Origin: Novosphingobium sp. NDB2Meth1
Lineage (GTDB): Bacteria; Pseudomonadota; Alphaproteobacteria; Sphingomonadales; Sphingomonadaceae
Assembly: GCF_900117425.1 (NCBI RefSeq)
Contig: NZ_FPEH01000015.1
Coordinates: 62,001-126,000, forward strand
DNA: 64,000 bases
Direction: 5' to 3'
Of the stretch, positions 26,337 through 35,732 are shown piece by piece. A program made the translations under genes and the position numbers. The notes beneath the pieces are model-generated. The model was not told the origin of the DNA, did not search any database, and saw only the letters and a list, made by a program, of their open reading frames with translations. How positions within the stretch are numbered: the stretch's first letter is position 1; each line of letters begins with the position of its first letter.

Positions 26337-27559
26337 GCGGCGGCGCCCGGGCCGTTGCGCGCTGCGATGCGCTTGCCGTTCAGCCTTTCAGCGACAGTGC
26401 CGAGGGGCTGACGCGCACGTATCTCTCGCCTGCCTACCACGCGGCGCAGGAGCAGATTACGGCGTGGATGGCCGAGGCGGGCATGACCGTTTGGCGCGAT
26501 GCAGCTGCGAACCTGATCGGGCGTTATGAGGGGCGTGAGCCTGGCGCTCGCACATTGGTGATCGGCAGCCATATCGATAGCGTGCGAAATGCCGGGGCCT
26601 ATGACGGGCCGCTGGGGGTCATGCTGGGGATCGAAGCGGTTGCGGCGTTGGCCGCGAGCGATGTGCGCCTGCCGTTCGCGATCGAAGTCTACGCTTTCGG
26701 CGATGAGGAGGGGAGCCGCTTTCCTGCCGCCATGCTGACCAGCCGCGCCGTTGCGGGCACGCTTGATCACGCGACGCTGGACGTGGCCGACCGCGATGGC
26801 GTGCGGCTGGGCGATCTGCTCGATCTTGCGGCTTACCCATCGGCGAGACGCGAGGCGGGCGAGATCCTTGGCTATCTTGAGGCCCATATCGAGCAGGGGC
26901 CGGTGCTGGAAGCCGAAGGGCTGGCGCTGGGCACCGTGACCGGGATCGCGGCGCAATTGCGGTTCGAGATCGGGCTGTGCGGCACTGCGGGCCATGCGGG
27001 AACCACGGCGATGGCCCTGAGGCGCGATGCGGTGGCAGGCATGGCGGAAATGGTGCTCGCTGCTGAAGAGGTGGCGACGGCGGGGCCAGCCGATCTCGTC
27101 GCCACGGTGGGCGTGGTCGAGGTGCCTTCGGGCGCGGCCAACGTTATCGCGGGGCGCAGCCGGTTCACGCTTGATGTGCGCGCGGGCGATGCGGCGGTGC
27201 GGGACCGGGCGGCGGAAGATATCCTGCGCAGGTTCCGTGGGATTGCTGGGCGGCGCGACCTGGGGCTGTCGGTGCGGCAGGTACACGATCTGCCAGCAAG
27301 CCCTTGCGATCCGGCGCTGATGGACCTGCTCGATGCCGCAACGGCAGAAGCGGGGCACCGTCCGTTCCGGCTGGTGTCCGGCGCGGGGCACGATGCGATG
27401 ATCATGGCTGCGCTCTGCCCCACCGCCATGCTGTTCCTGCGTTGCAGGGGCGGAGTGAGCCACAATCCGGTCGAGCATGTCGAGCCAGCGGATGCCGAAG
27501 CGGCGCTGGCGGTAATGTCCGGCTTTATCAGACTTTTGGGAGCGAAATGTGACGCTTGA
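26330..27559 (+). CDS. allC: Allantoate amidohydrolase (M20 family)
   Basis: 409 residues. Metal-site motifs are LVIGSHIDSVRNAGAYDGPLG (His/Asp), YAFGDEEGSRFP (Glu/Glu), EAHIEQGPVLE, and SGAGHDAMIMAALCPTAMLF near the end. This pattern marks the allantoate amidohydrolase/N-carbamoyl amino acid hydrolase branch. It hydrolyses allantoate to (S)-ureidoglycine, ammonia and CO2. The seven-base overlap with hpxW and the pucG gene directly downstream support the allantoate assignment over other M20 substrates. Confidence 0.9.
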   Translation: MVSGGARAVARCDALAVQPFSDSAEGLTRTYLSPAYHAAQEQITAWMAEAGMTVWRDAAANLIGRYEGREPGARTLVIGSHIDSVRNAGAYDGPLGVMLGIEAVAALAASDVRLPFAIEVYAFGDEEGSRFPAAMLTSRAVAGTLDHATLDVADRDGVRLGDLLDLAAYPSARREAGEILGYLEAHIEQGPVLEAEGLALGTVTGIAAQLRFEIGLCGTAGHAGTTAMALRRDAVAGMAEMVLAAEEVATAGPADLVATVGVVEVPSGAANVIAGRSRFTLDVRAGDAAVRDRAAEDILRRFRGIAGRRDLGLSVRQVHDLPASPCDPALMDLLDAATAEAGHRPFRLVSGAGHDAMIMAALCPTAMLFLRCRGGVSHNPVEHVEPADAEAALAVMSGFIRLLGAKCDA

Positions 27560-28787
27560 TCCCACCTTGTTCGGCGAGATCGATCCGCCGCAGCGCCTGC
27601 TGATGGGGCCGGGCCCGGTCAACGCCCACCCGCGCGTGCTGCGCGCGATGTCAGCGGACCTGCTCGGCCAGTTCGATCCGGAAATGACCGGGTTCATGAA
27701 CCAGGTCATGGCGCTTTATCGCCCGGTGTTCGGGACCGCGAACCAGTGGACGATGCTGATCGACGGTACCGCGCGCGCGGCCATCGAGGCGTCGCTGGTG
27801 AGCCTTGTCGAGCCCGGTGACACGGTGCTGGTGGTGAACTTCGGGCGCTTCGGGCTGCTCCTGACCGAAATCCTCACGCGGCTGGGCGCGAAGATCGAGC
27901 AGGTCAGCGTACCGTGGGGCGAAGTCGTCCCGCTGGAGGCGATCGCCGAGACGATTGAGCGGTATGGCCCGAAGGTGGTCGCCACAGTGCACGGCGATAC
28001 CTCGACCACGATGGCGCAGCCGCTCGATGGGCTGGGCGATTTGTGCAAGGCGGCGGGGGCCTATCTCTACGTCGATGCCTGCGCGACGTTGGGCGGCATG
28101 GAGATCGCGGCGGACCGGTGGGGCGTCGATGTGGTGACCGGGGGCCTGCAGAAGTGCCTTGGCGGGCCGTCGGGCAGCGCGCCGATCACGATTTCGGACC
28201 GCGCCGCGGAGCGCATCTTCGCGCGGCGGCATGTCGAGCAGGGGATCAGGCGCGCGGACATCGCGGACGGTGCGGGGCCGCGCATTCCCTCCAACTACTT
28301 CGATCTGGCGATGATCATGGACTACTGGTCGGAGAAGCGGCTCAACCACCATACCGAGGCGACTTCGATGCTCTATGCCGCGCGTGAATGCGCGCGGGTG
28401 GCGCTGGGCGAGGGGCTTGAAGCGCGCTTCGCCCGGCACCGCAAGGCGGGCGCGGCGATGACGGCGGGGGTGCGCGCGATGGGCCTCACCGTCTATGGCG
28501 ATGACGCGCACCGGATGACCAATGTGACGGGCGTTTACATCCCGGCGGGCGTGGATGGCGAGGCGATCCGAACTGCGATGCGTGGGCATTTCGAGATCGA
28601 GATCGGGACCGCGTTCGGCCCGCTGCAAGGCAAGATCTGGCGGCTGGGCGCGATGGGCTACAACGCGATGAAGCACAAGGTGCTGCTGACGCTGGCGGCG
28701 CTGGAGGCCTGTCTTACGGCGGCTGGACATGCGGTTCCGCTGGGCGCGGCGGTACCGGCGGCGCTGGCGGCGTGGGAGGCGGCATGA
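27549..28787 (+). CDS. pucG: (S)-Ureidoglycine-glyoxylate aminotransferase
   Basis: 412 residues from GTG 27549, overlapping allC. Fold type I PLP enzyme with LLMGPGPVNAHPRVLRAM at the start and the PLP-binding Lys202 in TGGLQKCLGGPSGSAP. It has LGQFDPEM (Gln41) where alanine-glyoxylate transaminases have His, and an Asn in KRLNHHTEATSMLY; these are the two positions used to tell ureidoglycine transaminases apart. It converts ureidoglycine plus glyoxylate to oxalurate plus glycine. No ureidoglycine aminohydrolase gene is seen in the window, which makes oxalurate the expected product. Confidence 0.9.
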   Translation: MTLDPTLFGEIDPPQRLLMGPGPVNAHPRVLRAMSADLLGQFDPEMTGFMNQVMALYRPVFGTANQWTMLIDGTARAAIEASLVSLVEPGDTVLVVNFGRFGLLLTEILTRLGAKIEQVSVPWGEVVPLEAIAETIERYGPKVVATVHGDTSTTMAQPLDGLGDLCKAAGAYLYVDACATLGGMEIAADRWGVDVVTGGLQKCLGGPSGSAPITISDRAAERIFARRHVEQGIRRADIADGAGPRIPSNYFDLAMIMDYWSEKRLNHHTEATSMLYAARECARVALGEGLEARFARHRKAGAAMTAGVRAMGLTVYGDDAHRMTNVTGVYIPAGVDGEAIRTAMRGHFEIEIGTAFGPLQGKIWRLGAMGYNAMKHKVLLTLAALEACLTAAGHAVPLGAAVPAALAAWEAA

Positions 28788-29671
28788 CCTCCGAGCGGGA
28801 CCTCGCCGGCTATGGGGCGACACCGCCGGACGCGCGCTGGCCGGGCGGGGCCAAGGTCGCCGTGCAGTTCGTGATCAATTACGAGGAAGGCGCGGAAAAC
28901 TCTGTCCTCAATGGCGACAAAGGTTCGGAATCGTTCCTTTCCGAAATGGTCGGCGCCGCGAGCCATCCGGCGCGGGCGATGGCGATGGAAAGCCTCTATG
29001 AATACGGCAGCCGCGCCGGTTTCTGGCGGCTGCACCGGCTGTTCAGCGAGCGGGGCGTGCCGGTGACGGTATTCGGCGTGGCAGCGGCGATGGCGGCCAA
29101 TCCCGCGGCGGTCGAGGCAATGCTTGGGGCCGACTGGGAAGTGGCGAGCCACGGCTATCGCTGGATCGACTACCAGTATGTGCCGGAAGACGTGGAGCGC
29201 GAGCACATTGCCAAGGCGATTGCGCTGCATACCGAGCTGACCGGGGAGCGGCCGCTGGGCTGGTATCAGGGGCGGACATCGCCGAACACTGCTCGGCTGG
29301 TGGTGGAGGAGGGCGGCTTTCTCTACGATGCGGACAGCTATGCCGATGATGTGCCCTACTGGGACCGGCGGCATGGCAAGCCGCAGCTGATCGTGCCTTA
29401 TTCGCTCGATGCCAACGACATGAAGATCGTGGCGCTCAATGGGTTCACCGAAGGCGAGCAGTTTTTCAGGTACTTGTACGATACCTTTGAGCAATTGCGC
29501 GAGGAAGGTGGCCGGATGATGTCGATTGGCCTGCACGGGCGGATCGCGGGTCGTCCGGGCCGGGCGCGTGCCGTGGCGCGGTTTGTCGATCATGTCATGG
29601 CGAGCGGCGACGCGTGGATCGCGCGGCGCGTCGATATCGCGCGGCACTGGCTGACGGAGCATCCGGCATGA
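28784..29671 (+). CDS. puuE: Allantoinase, polysaccharide-deacetylase-like (PuuE)
   Basis: 295 residues; ATG 28784 overlaps the pucG stop. It is the cofactor-free PuuE type rather than the amidohydrolase AllB type: VQFVINYEEGAENSVLNGD, YEYGSRAGFWRLHRLF, EVASHGYRWIDYQ, YQGRTSPNTARLV and DDVPYWDRR. It opens allantoin to allantoate. It lies between pucG and hpxZ, followed by the OHCU decarboxylase gene that makes its substrate. Confidence 0.94.
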   Translation: MTSERDLAGYGATPPDARWPGGAKVAVQFVINYEEGAENSVLNGDKGSESFLSEMVGAASHPARAMAMESLYEYGSRAGFWRLHRLFSERGVPVTVFGVAAAMAANPAAVEAMLGADWEVASHGYRWIDYQYVPEDVEREHIAKAIALHTELTGERPLGWYQGRTSPNTARLVVEEGGFLYDADSYADDVPYWDRRHGKPQLIVPYSLDANDMKIVALNGFTEGEQFFRYLYDTFEQLREEGGRMMSIGLHGRIAGRPGRARAVARFVDHVMASGDAWIARRVDIARHWLTEHPA

Positions 29672-30048
29672 CGGTGAACGATCCGGTGCTGCTCGCCGAA
29701 GTGACGGCGGCGTTCCACGAGTACGAGCGCGCGCTGATGGCCGACGATCTGCTCGCGATGGACGCGCTCTTTCACGATTCACCGACAACCAACCGCTTTG
29801 GCGTGGGCGAAGTGCTGTGGGGGATCGAGGCCATCCGCGAGTTCCGCAAGGGGCGCGGCGGATCACCGCAGCGGCGGCTGGGGCATGTGGCGATCACCGT
29901 TTACGGCGATGCTTTTGCCACAGCGGATGCGGAGTTTTTCCGTGAGGGCTCTGAACGGCGCGGACGGCAGAGCCAGAGCTGGGTGAAGTTTTTCGACGGT
30001 TGGAAGGTCGTCTCTGCCCATGTCAGCCTTGAGGGAGCAACCTCGTGA
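29668..30048 (+). CDS. hpxZ: HpxZ/AtzH-like (DUF3225) protein
   Basis: 126 residues. NTF2/SnoaL-like fold with the DUF3225 pattern: VTAAFHEYERALMADDLLAMDALFH, GIEAIREFRKGRG, TVYGDAFATADAEFFR, and GRQSQSWVKFFDGWKVVSAHVSL. HpxZ is linked to oxalurate use in Klebsiella; AtzH, from the same family, has been reported to deaminate 1,3-dicarboxyurea after AtzE. A role next to hpxY is therefore likely, but its reaction here is inferred. ATGA overlap with puuE. Confidence 0.82.
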   Translation: MTVNDPVLLAEVTAAFHEYERALMADDLLAMDALFHDSPTTNRFGVGEVLWGIEAIREFRKGRGGSPQRRLGHVAITVYGDAFATADAEFFREGSERRGRQSQSWVKFFDGWKVVSAHVSLEGATS

Positions 30049-30485
30049 CGGCGTTGTTCGAGCATAGCCCCTGGATCGAGGCGCGTGCGGATGCGCTGCC
30101 TTCGAGCGGAGACCGGCATGCGGATCTTATGGCGGTTGTATACGCGGCAACGCCCGAGGAACAGCTCGCCCTGATCCGTGCGCACCCGGAGCTGGCGGGG
30201 AAGGCCGCCATCGACAAGACGCTGACCGAGGCCTCGGCGGCGGAACAGGCGAGTGCAGGGCTGGATCGGCTGACCGAGGCGGAGTTTGCGCAGTTCCATG
30301 CGCTGAATGCCTCTTATCGGGAGCGCTTCGGCTTCCCTTTCATCATCTGCGTGCGGCTGACCGACAAGGCGGGCATCCTCGCGGCGATGGAAGCGCGGCT
30401 GGCGCATGATCGTGAGACGGAGATCGCGACGGCCATTGCGCAGATCGGCGAGATCGTGCGGCTCCGCTTGGAGGATGCGCGATGA
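30045..30485 (+). CDS. uraD: OHCU decarboxylase, short N-terminus
   Basis: 146 residues from GTG 30045. Conserved features are LFEHSPWIEA, the catalytic His47 in RAHPELAGKAA, Glu67 in ASAAEQASAGL (same 20-residue spacing as His67/Glu87 in the fish enzyme) and YRERFGFPFIICVRL. It decarboxylates OHCU to S-allantoin. Most family members have about 20 more residues at the N-terminus; here an in-frame TGA 12 nt upstream rules out a longer start. Confidence 0.92.
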   Translation: MTALFEHSPWIEARADALPSSGDRHADLMAVVYAATPEEQLALIRAHPELAGKAAIDKTLTEASAAEQASAGLDRLTEAEFAQFHALNASYRERFGFPFIICVRLTDKAGILAAMEARLAHDRETEIATAIAQIGEIVRLRLEDAR

Positions 30486-31672
30486 ATATAGCCCTGAACA
30501 TCGATCTCGCGGAATGGCTGAATCTGGCGATCCGCTGGTTCCACCTGACGGCGGGCATCGCGTGGATCGGCTCATCGTTCTACTTTGTCTGGCTCGACAA
30601 CCATCTGGTGACGCCCAAGGCCGGTGAGGCTTCCGGCGAGGTGTGGTCGGTCCACGGCGGCGGATTCTATCACAAGCAGAAGTATCAGGTCGCGCCCAAG
30701 CAGATGCCGGAAGACCTGCACTGGTTCATGTGGGAGGCTTACACCACGTGGATCACCGGCTTTTCGCTGCTGGTGCTGGTCTACTGGGTGGGCGCCGCGA
30801 GTTTCCTGATCGACCCGGCCAAGGCGGCGCTGACGCCGCTGCAGGCCTCCGGAATCGGCGCGGCAGCGCTGGTCGCGGGGTGGCTGGTCTATGATGGCCT
30901 GTGCCGTTCGCCGCTCGGGCGCGATGACCGGACGCTGGGGGTGGTCTGGTTTGCGGTGCTGGTGGCTGCGGCGTGGGGGCTGTGCCAGATCTTCAGCGCA
31001 CGCGGCGCCTATCTGCATGTGGGTGCGATCATCGGGACAGCGATGGTCGGCAACGTGTTCTTCGTGATTATCCCCAACCAGCGCAAGGTCGTGGCGGCGC
31101 TGGTCAAGGGCGAAGTGCCCGATCCGGCGCTCGGCAAGGCGGCCAAGGCGCGGTCCTTGCACAACAATTACATGACGCTGCCGGTGCTGTTCATCATGAT
31201 CAGCCACCACTACGCGATGACCTTCGGCGCGGACCGGCCGTGGCTGGTGCTGGCGCTGCTGGGCGCGACGGGCGTGGCGGTCCGGCACGTGTTCAACTTG
31301 CGGCACAGGGGGCAGCCGCTGGGGCGGGCGATCCTCGTTGCGGCGATCTTGGCACTGGCAAGCGTGACCTATGTTTCGGCGGAGAAGGCGGGTGCCGCGA
31401 AGGCTACCGGCGGCTCGGCGGACTGGGCCAGCGTCGAGCCGATCTTCCAGAAGCATTGCGTATCTTGTCATGCCGAGAAACCGACCAGCGATCTCGTGAC
31501 CGCACCGCCGCTGGGCGTGATGCTCGACAGCCATGAACACGCCCGCCAGTTCGCGGCGCGGGTGAAAAAGGTCGCGGTTGATGCCGAGATCATGCCGCTG
31601 GGCAACACGACCGGAATGACCAAGGCCGAGCGTGAGGCGCTGGGCCGCTGGATCGAAGCAGGAGCACCCTGA
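30482..31672 (+). CDS. puuD: Membrane urate hydroxylase with cytochrome c domain (PuuD)
   Basis: 396 residues. Eight or so membrane helices form the DUF989 urate oxidase domain (AIRWFHLTAGIAWIGSSFYF, FYHKQKYQVAPKQMPEDLHW, HNNYMTLPVLFIMISHHYAM). A C-terminal periplasmic domain carries one haem c site (KHCVSCHAE). It oxidises urate to 5-hydroxyisourate and passes electrons to the respiratory chain instead of making hydrogen peroxide. It overlaps uraD at its start and uraH at its end, so the three ring-opening steps are translated together. Confidence 0.94.
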   Translation: MNIALNIDLAEWLNLAIRWFHLTAGIAWIGSSFYFVWLDNHLVTPKAGEASGEVWSVHGGGFYHKQKYQVAPKQMPEDLHWFMWEAYTTWITGFSLLVLVYWVGAASFLIDPAKAALTPLQASGIGAAALVAGWLVYDGLCRSPLGRDDRTLGVVWFAVLVAAAWGLCQIFSARGAYLHVGAIIGTAMVGNVFFVIIPNQRKVVAALVKGEVPDPALGKAAKARSLHNNYMTLPVLFIMISHHYAMTFGADRPWLVLALLGATGVAVRHVFNLRHRGQPLGRAILVAAILALASVTYVSAEKAGAAKATGGSADWASVEPIFQKHCVSCHAEKPTSDLVTAPPLGVMLDSHEHARQFAARVKKVAVDAEIMPLGNTTGMTKAEREALGRWIEAGAP

Positions 31673-32001
31673 TGACGACGCTTTCGACGCATGTGCTCGA
31701 TACGATGCACGGCAGGCCTGCCGCGGGCATGCAACTGTGGCTGGAAGACGCGGATGGCGAGGCGCTGTTCGCGGGCGAAACCAATGCTGATGGGCGCTGT
31801 CCGGGCCTGCCGGACCTCGCGCCGGGGCGCTATGCGCTGACTTTTGCGGTGGCGGAATACTTTGCGGGCGAGGGGGTCACGCTGCCCGATCCGCCGTTCC
31901 TGGGTGACGTGCGTATCGCGTTCGGCGTCTCGGAAGAGGGGCACTATCATGTGCCGCTGCTCGTCTCGCCCTTCGCCTATTCGACCTACCGAGGGAGCTG
32001 A
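31672..32001 (+). CDS. uraH: 5-Hydroxyisourate hydrolase (transthyretin-like)
   Basis: 109 residues, full length. Family signatures are STHVLDT with the catalytic His7, DGRCPGLPDL, GHYHVPLLVSPFAYSTYRGS, ending in the diagnostic YRGS tetrapeptide. It hydrolyses HIU to OHCU. TGATG coupling to puuD. No peroxisomal or export signal, so it acts in the cytoplasm. Confidence 0.96.
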   Translation: MTTLSTHVLDTMHGRPAAGMQLWLEDADGEALFAGETNADGRCPGLPDLAPGRYALTFAVAEYFAGEGVTLPDPPFLGDVRIAFGVSEEGHYHVPLLVSPFAYSTYRGS

Positions 32002-32004
32002 ACC

Positions 32005-33426
32005 GTGGCCTTGCGCTTCCTGCTCGATGGCGAAGTTGTCGAACTGACGGCGCCCGATCCTGCGGGCACGCTGCTCGACCTGCTGCGCGGGCCGCTGCGG
32101 CGGACGGGCACCAAGGAAGGCTGCGCGGAAGGGGATTGCGGGGCTTGCACGGTGCTGGTGGGTGAGGCAAGCGAAGACCGCGTGCAATGGCGGGCGGTGA
32201 ATGCCTGCATCCTGTTTCTGCCGATGGTGCACGGCAAGGCGGTGATGACGGTCGAGAGCCTTGGCGCCAAGGACAAGCTCAATCCACTGCAGGCGTGCAT
32301 GGCGGCGAACGGAAGTTCCCAGTGCGGGTTCTGCACGCCGGGCTTCGTGATGTCGCTGCATGGGCGCGCGATCGGGGCGCTGGGGAGCGACCTGCCGGTG
32401 GCTGATGCCATTGCAGGCAACTTGTGCCGTTGCACCGGTTATGGACCGATTCTGGAAGCGGGAGAGGCGGTGTCCTCGCTCGCGCAGGATGATGCCGCAG
32501 TGCTGGCCGGACTGGCAGGGCTGGCAGGTGATGCGATGACGAGCGGCGTTTTCGAGGCTCGGCAGTGGTTTGTGCCGCGTAGTTCGGACGAGCTTGTCGA
32601 AGTGCTGGCGGTGCATCCCGATGCGCGGATCGTGGCAGGGGCGACCGACGTCGGCTTGTGGGTGACCAAGGGGCTGCGGGATTTGCAGACCGTGGTCTTC
32701 ATCGGCGATGTGGCGGACCTGAAGGCCATCGAGGAAACGCCGGACGGCGTGCGACTGGGCGCTGGCGTGCGCTATGCCGAGGCGCATGGGGCGCTCGCGC
32801 GGCTGCATCCGGATCTGGGCGAACTGGTGCGCCGGATCGGGGGGCTGCAGGTGCGCTCTTCGGCCACGGTCTGCGGCAATATTGCCAATGGCTCGCCCAT
32901 CGGGGATGGGCCGCCGGCGTTGATCGCGCTTGGGGCGGAATTGACGCTGCGGTCGTCCGCGGGGCGGCGGACAATGCCGCTGGAGGCCTATTTCCTCGAT
33001 TACGGCAGGCAAGACCGGATGCCGGGCGAGTTTGTCGAAAGCGTGTTCGTGCCGCGTCCGGCGACGGGCACGGTGGTGCATGTCTCGAAGCTTTCGCGGC
33101 GGTTCGACAGTGATATCTCGGCGGTTCTGGGCGCATTTGCGCTGACGGTGGAGACGGGGGTGATCACTGCCGCACGGGTCGCGTTCGGCGGCATGGCGGC
33201 AACGCCTCGGCGCGCTGCGGGATGCGAGGCGGCGCTGGTCGGCCAGCCATTAAGCGAGGCGACCATAGCGGCGGCAGCGGAGGCCCTTAAAGGTGATTTC
33301 AGCCCGCTGACCGATGTGCGCGGCAGCTCGGCTTATAGGATCGAGGTAGCCTCGGCACTGCTGTGGCGGCTGTGGCACCGCGAGCGGGGCGTCGCGACGT
33401 CGGTGCTCGACGTGGAGGCCTGCTGA
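32005..33426 (+). CDS. xdhA: Xanthine dehydrogenase FeS/FAD subunit
   Basis: 473 residues from GTG 32005, 3 nt after uraH. The plant-type [2Fe-2S] cysteines are at 40, 45, 48 and 68; the second cluster uses 107, 110, 141 and 143 (QCGFCTPGF, CRCTGYGP). The FAD domain follows with VAGATDVGLWVTKG and ATVCGNIANGSPIGDGPP. It accepts electrons from the molybdenum subunit and passes them to NAD. It forms a complex with XdhB during hypoxanthine and xanthine oxidation to urate. Confidence 0.96.
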   Translation: MALRFLLDGEVVELTAPDPAGTLLDLLRGPLRRTGTKEGCAEGDCGACTVLVGEASEDRVQWRAVNACILFLPMVHGKAVMTVESLGAKDKLNPLQACMAANGSSQCGFCTPGFVMSLHGRAIGALGSDLPVADAIAGNLCRCTGYGPILEAGEAVSSLAQDDAAVLAGLAGLAGDAMTSGVFEARQWFVPRSSDELVEVLAVHPDARIVAGATDVGLWVTKGLRDLQTVVFIGDVADLKAIEETPDGVRLGAGVRYAEAHGALARLHPDLGELVRRIGGLQVRSSATVCGNIANGSPIGDGPPALIALGAELTLRSSAGRRTMPLEAYFLDYGRQDRMPGEFVESVFVPRPATGTVVHVSKLSRRFDSDISAVLGAFALTVETGVITAARVAFGGMAATPRRAAGCEAALVGQPLSEATIAAAAEALKGDFSPLTDVRGSSAYRIEVASALLWRLWHRERGVATSVLDVEAC

Positions 33427-35732
33427 TGGCCGAAGGGAACCCGCTCTGGCCCGAAGCGGCCATGCCGGCACTGGCGCATGACAGCGCGCACCTGCACGTC
33501 GCTGGGATCGCGCGCTATGTCGACGACGAGCCTGAGCTGCCGGGGACGCTGCATCTCGCGTTCGGGCTTTCGAGCGAAGCGCGGGCGCGGATTGTCAGCA
33601 TCGATCTGGAGGCGGTGCGGGCCTATCCGGGCGTCGTTGCGGTCTACACGGCGGCGGATATTCCGGGCGAGAACAACGTCGGGCCAATTGCGCATGACGA
33701 TCGTGTGCTGGCCGACGGCGAAGTGGTGAGCCATGGCCAGCCGGTGTTTCTGGTGGCGGCGGAGACGCGGATGGCGGCGCGCAAGGCGGCGCGGCTGGGC
33801 AAGGTAACCTACGAACCGCTCGAGGCCGCGATTACCGTCGAGCAGGCCCGCGCGGCGGGTTCGCGGATCGAGGCGGACCAGTGCATGGCGCGCGGTGATG
33901 CAGACGCTGCGCTCGCGGGGGCAGAGCACCGGCTGGCAGGTTCGCTGAAGATCGGCGCGCAGGATCACTTCTATCTGGAGGGGCAGGTCGCGCATGCGCG
34001 GCCGGGGGAGGACGGGCAGATCCATGTCGTCTCTTCCAGCCAGCACCCGAGCGAAGTGCAGCATCTGGTGGCGCATCTGCTGGGCAAGAGCAGCGCTGAC
34101 GTCACCGTCGAAGTGCGGCGCATGGGCGGGGCATTTGGTGGCAAGGAAAGCCAGGCGGCACTGTTTGCGGCGGCGGCGGCGCTGGTGGTGCACCATACCG
34201 GGCGGCCCGCAAAGTTCCGCTGCGACCGCGACGACGACATGATCGTGACGGGCAAGCGGCATGATTTCGAGGTCGATTACGAGGTTGGGCATGACGCCGA
34301 GGGGCGGCTGACAGCGGTCAAGCTTCGCTTCGGCGGGCGCTGCGGCGCGACGATGGACTTGTCCCCGGGGATCAACGACCGGACGATGTTCCATGCCGAC
34401 AACTGCTATTTCCTGCCGGATGTCGAAATCCTTTCGGAGCGGCTGAAGACGAACACGGTATCGGCGACGGCGTTCCGCGGTTTTGGCGGGCCGCAGGGGA
34501 TGCTGGCGATCGAGCGCGTGTGCGACCATGTGGCGGCGCGGCTGGGGCTCGATCCACTCGAAGTGCGGCAGCGCAATCTCTACGGGCCGGGGCGCGATAT
34601 GACGCCTTATGGCATGACAATCGAGGACAACATTGCCCCGCAAATGATTGCGCGGCTTCGGGAAACCTCGCGCTACGATGCTCGGCGCGAGGCGATTGCC
34701 GCGTTCAATGCGGGCTCGCCGCTACTCAAGAAGGGTATCGCGCTGACGCCGGTGAAGTTCGGCATCAGCTTCACCACCACGCACCTCAATCAGGCGGGTG
34801 CGCTGGTCCATGTCTATGCCGATGGTTCGATCCAGGCGAACCATGGCGGGACCGAGATGGGGCAGGGGCTGCACATCAAGATCGCGCAGATCGTAGCCGA
34901 TGTGTTCGGCGTGGGTGTCGATACGGTGCGGATCACCGCGACGCGGACCGACAAGGTGCCCAATACGTCTGCGACGGCGGCCAGTTCGGGCGCGGACCTC
35001 AATGGCATGGCGGCATGGCGCGCGGCCATGGCGATCCGGGAGCGGATGGCGGATTTCCTCGCCGGGGCGTTCGGATGCGCGGCGGACGAGGTGCGGTTCA
35101 CTGCTGAGGGCGTGATTGCGGGTGAGACGCGGCTTTCGTTTGCCGAAGCGGCGCGCAAGGCGTGGCTGGGTCGGATTTCGCTCTCGTCGACCGGGTTCTA
35201 TGCGACGCCGGAGATCGAATACGATCGCGCCGCACACCGGGGGCGCCCTTTCTACTACTTCGCTTATGGTGCGGCGGTTTCGGAGGTCGTCGTCGACAGG
35301 CTGACGGGTGAGCACAAGGTGCTGGCTGTCGATATTCTGCATGATGTCGGTCGCTCGCTGAACCCCGCGATCGACCGGGGGCAGATCGAAGGCGGCTTCG
35401 TGCAGGGGCAGGGCTGGCTGACGACCGAAGTGGTGGAGTGGGACGCCAAGGGCCGCCTGCTCAACCATTCGCCCGCGACCTACAAGGTGCCGACCGCGTC
35501 TGACCGGCCCAAGCGGATGCGGATCGACTTGTGGGACGGCGAGAACGTTAAGCCAACGATCCACCGCTCGAAGGCGGTGGGCGAACCGCCGCTGATGCTG
35601 GCGAACTCGGTATTCTGCGCGATCTCGGCGGCGATTGCGGCGACGGCTCCGGAGGTGCGCGAACTCCCGAAGCTGGATGCGCCGGCAACGCCCGAGGCGG
35701 TGCTGCGCGCGCTTGCGAGTTTGCGTGCGTGA
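33426..35732 (+). CDS. xdhB: Xanthine dehydrogenase molybdopterin subunit
   Basis: 768 residues, normal for a separate XdhB; ATG 33426 overlaps the xdhA stop (TGATG). Signatures are HVAGIARYVDDEPELPG, QDHFYLEGQVAHA, GGAFGGKESQAALFA, TAFRGFGGPQGMLAIE, the MPT-contacting GTEMGQGLHIKIAQ, and the catalytic Glu in KAVGEPPLMLANSVF. It hydroxylates hypoxanthine to xanthine and then urate. Confidence 0.96.
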   Translation: MAEGNPLWPEAAMPALAHDSAHLHVAGIARYVDDEPELPGTLHLAFGLSSEARARIVSIDLEAVRAYPGVVAVYTAADIPGENNVGPIAHDDRVLADGEVVSHGQPVFLVAAETRMAARKAARLGKVTYEPLEAAITVEQARAAGSRIEADQCMARGDADAALAGAEHRLAGSLKIGAQDHFYLEGQVAHARPGEDGQIHVVSSSQHPSEVQHLVAHLLGKSSADVTVEVRRMGGAFGGKESQAALFAAAAALVVHHTGRPAKFRCDRDDDMIVTGKRHDFEVDYEVGHDAEGRLTAVKLRFGGRCGATMDLSPGINDRTMFHADNCYFLPDVEILSERLKTNTVSATAFRGFGGPQGMLAIERVCDHVAARLGLDPLEVRQRNLYGPGRDMTPYGMTIEDNIAPQMIARLRETSRYDARREAIAAFNAGSPLLKKGIALTPVKFGISFTTTHLNQAGALVHVYADGSIQANHGGTEMGQGLHIKIAQIVADVFGVGVDTVRITATRTDKVPNTSATAASSGADLNGMAAWRAAMAIRERMADFLAGAFGCAADEVRFTAEGVIAGETRLSFAEAARKAWLGRISLSSTGFYATPEIEYDRAAHRGRPFYYFAYGAAVSEVVVDRLTGEHKVLAVDILHDVGRSLNPAIDRGQIEGGFVQGQGWLTTEVVEWDAKGRLLNHSPATYKVPTASDRPKRMRIDLWDGENVKPTIHRSKAVGEPPLMLANSVFCAISAAIAATAPEVRELPKLDAPATPEAVLRALASLRA

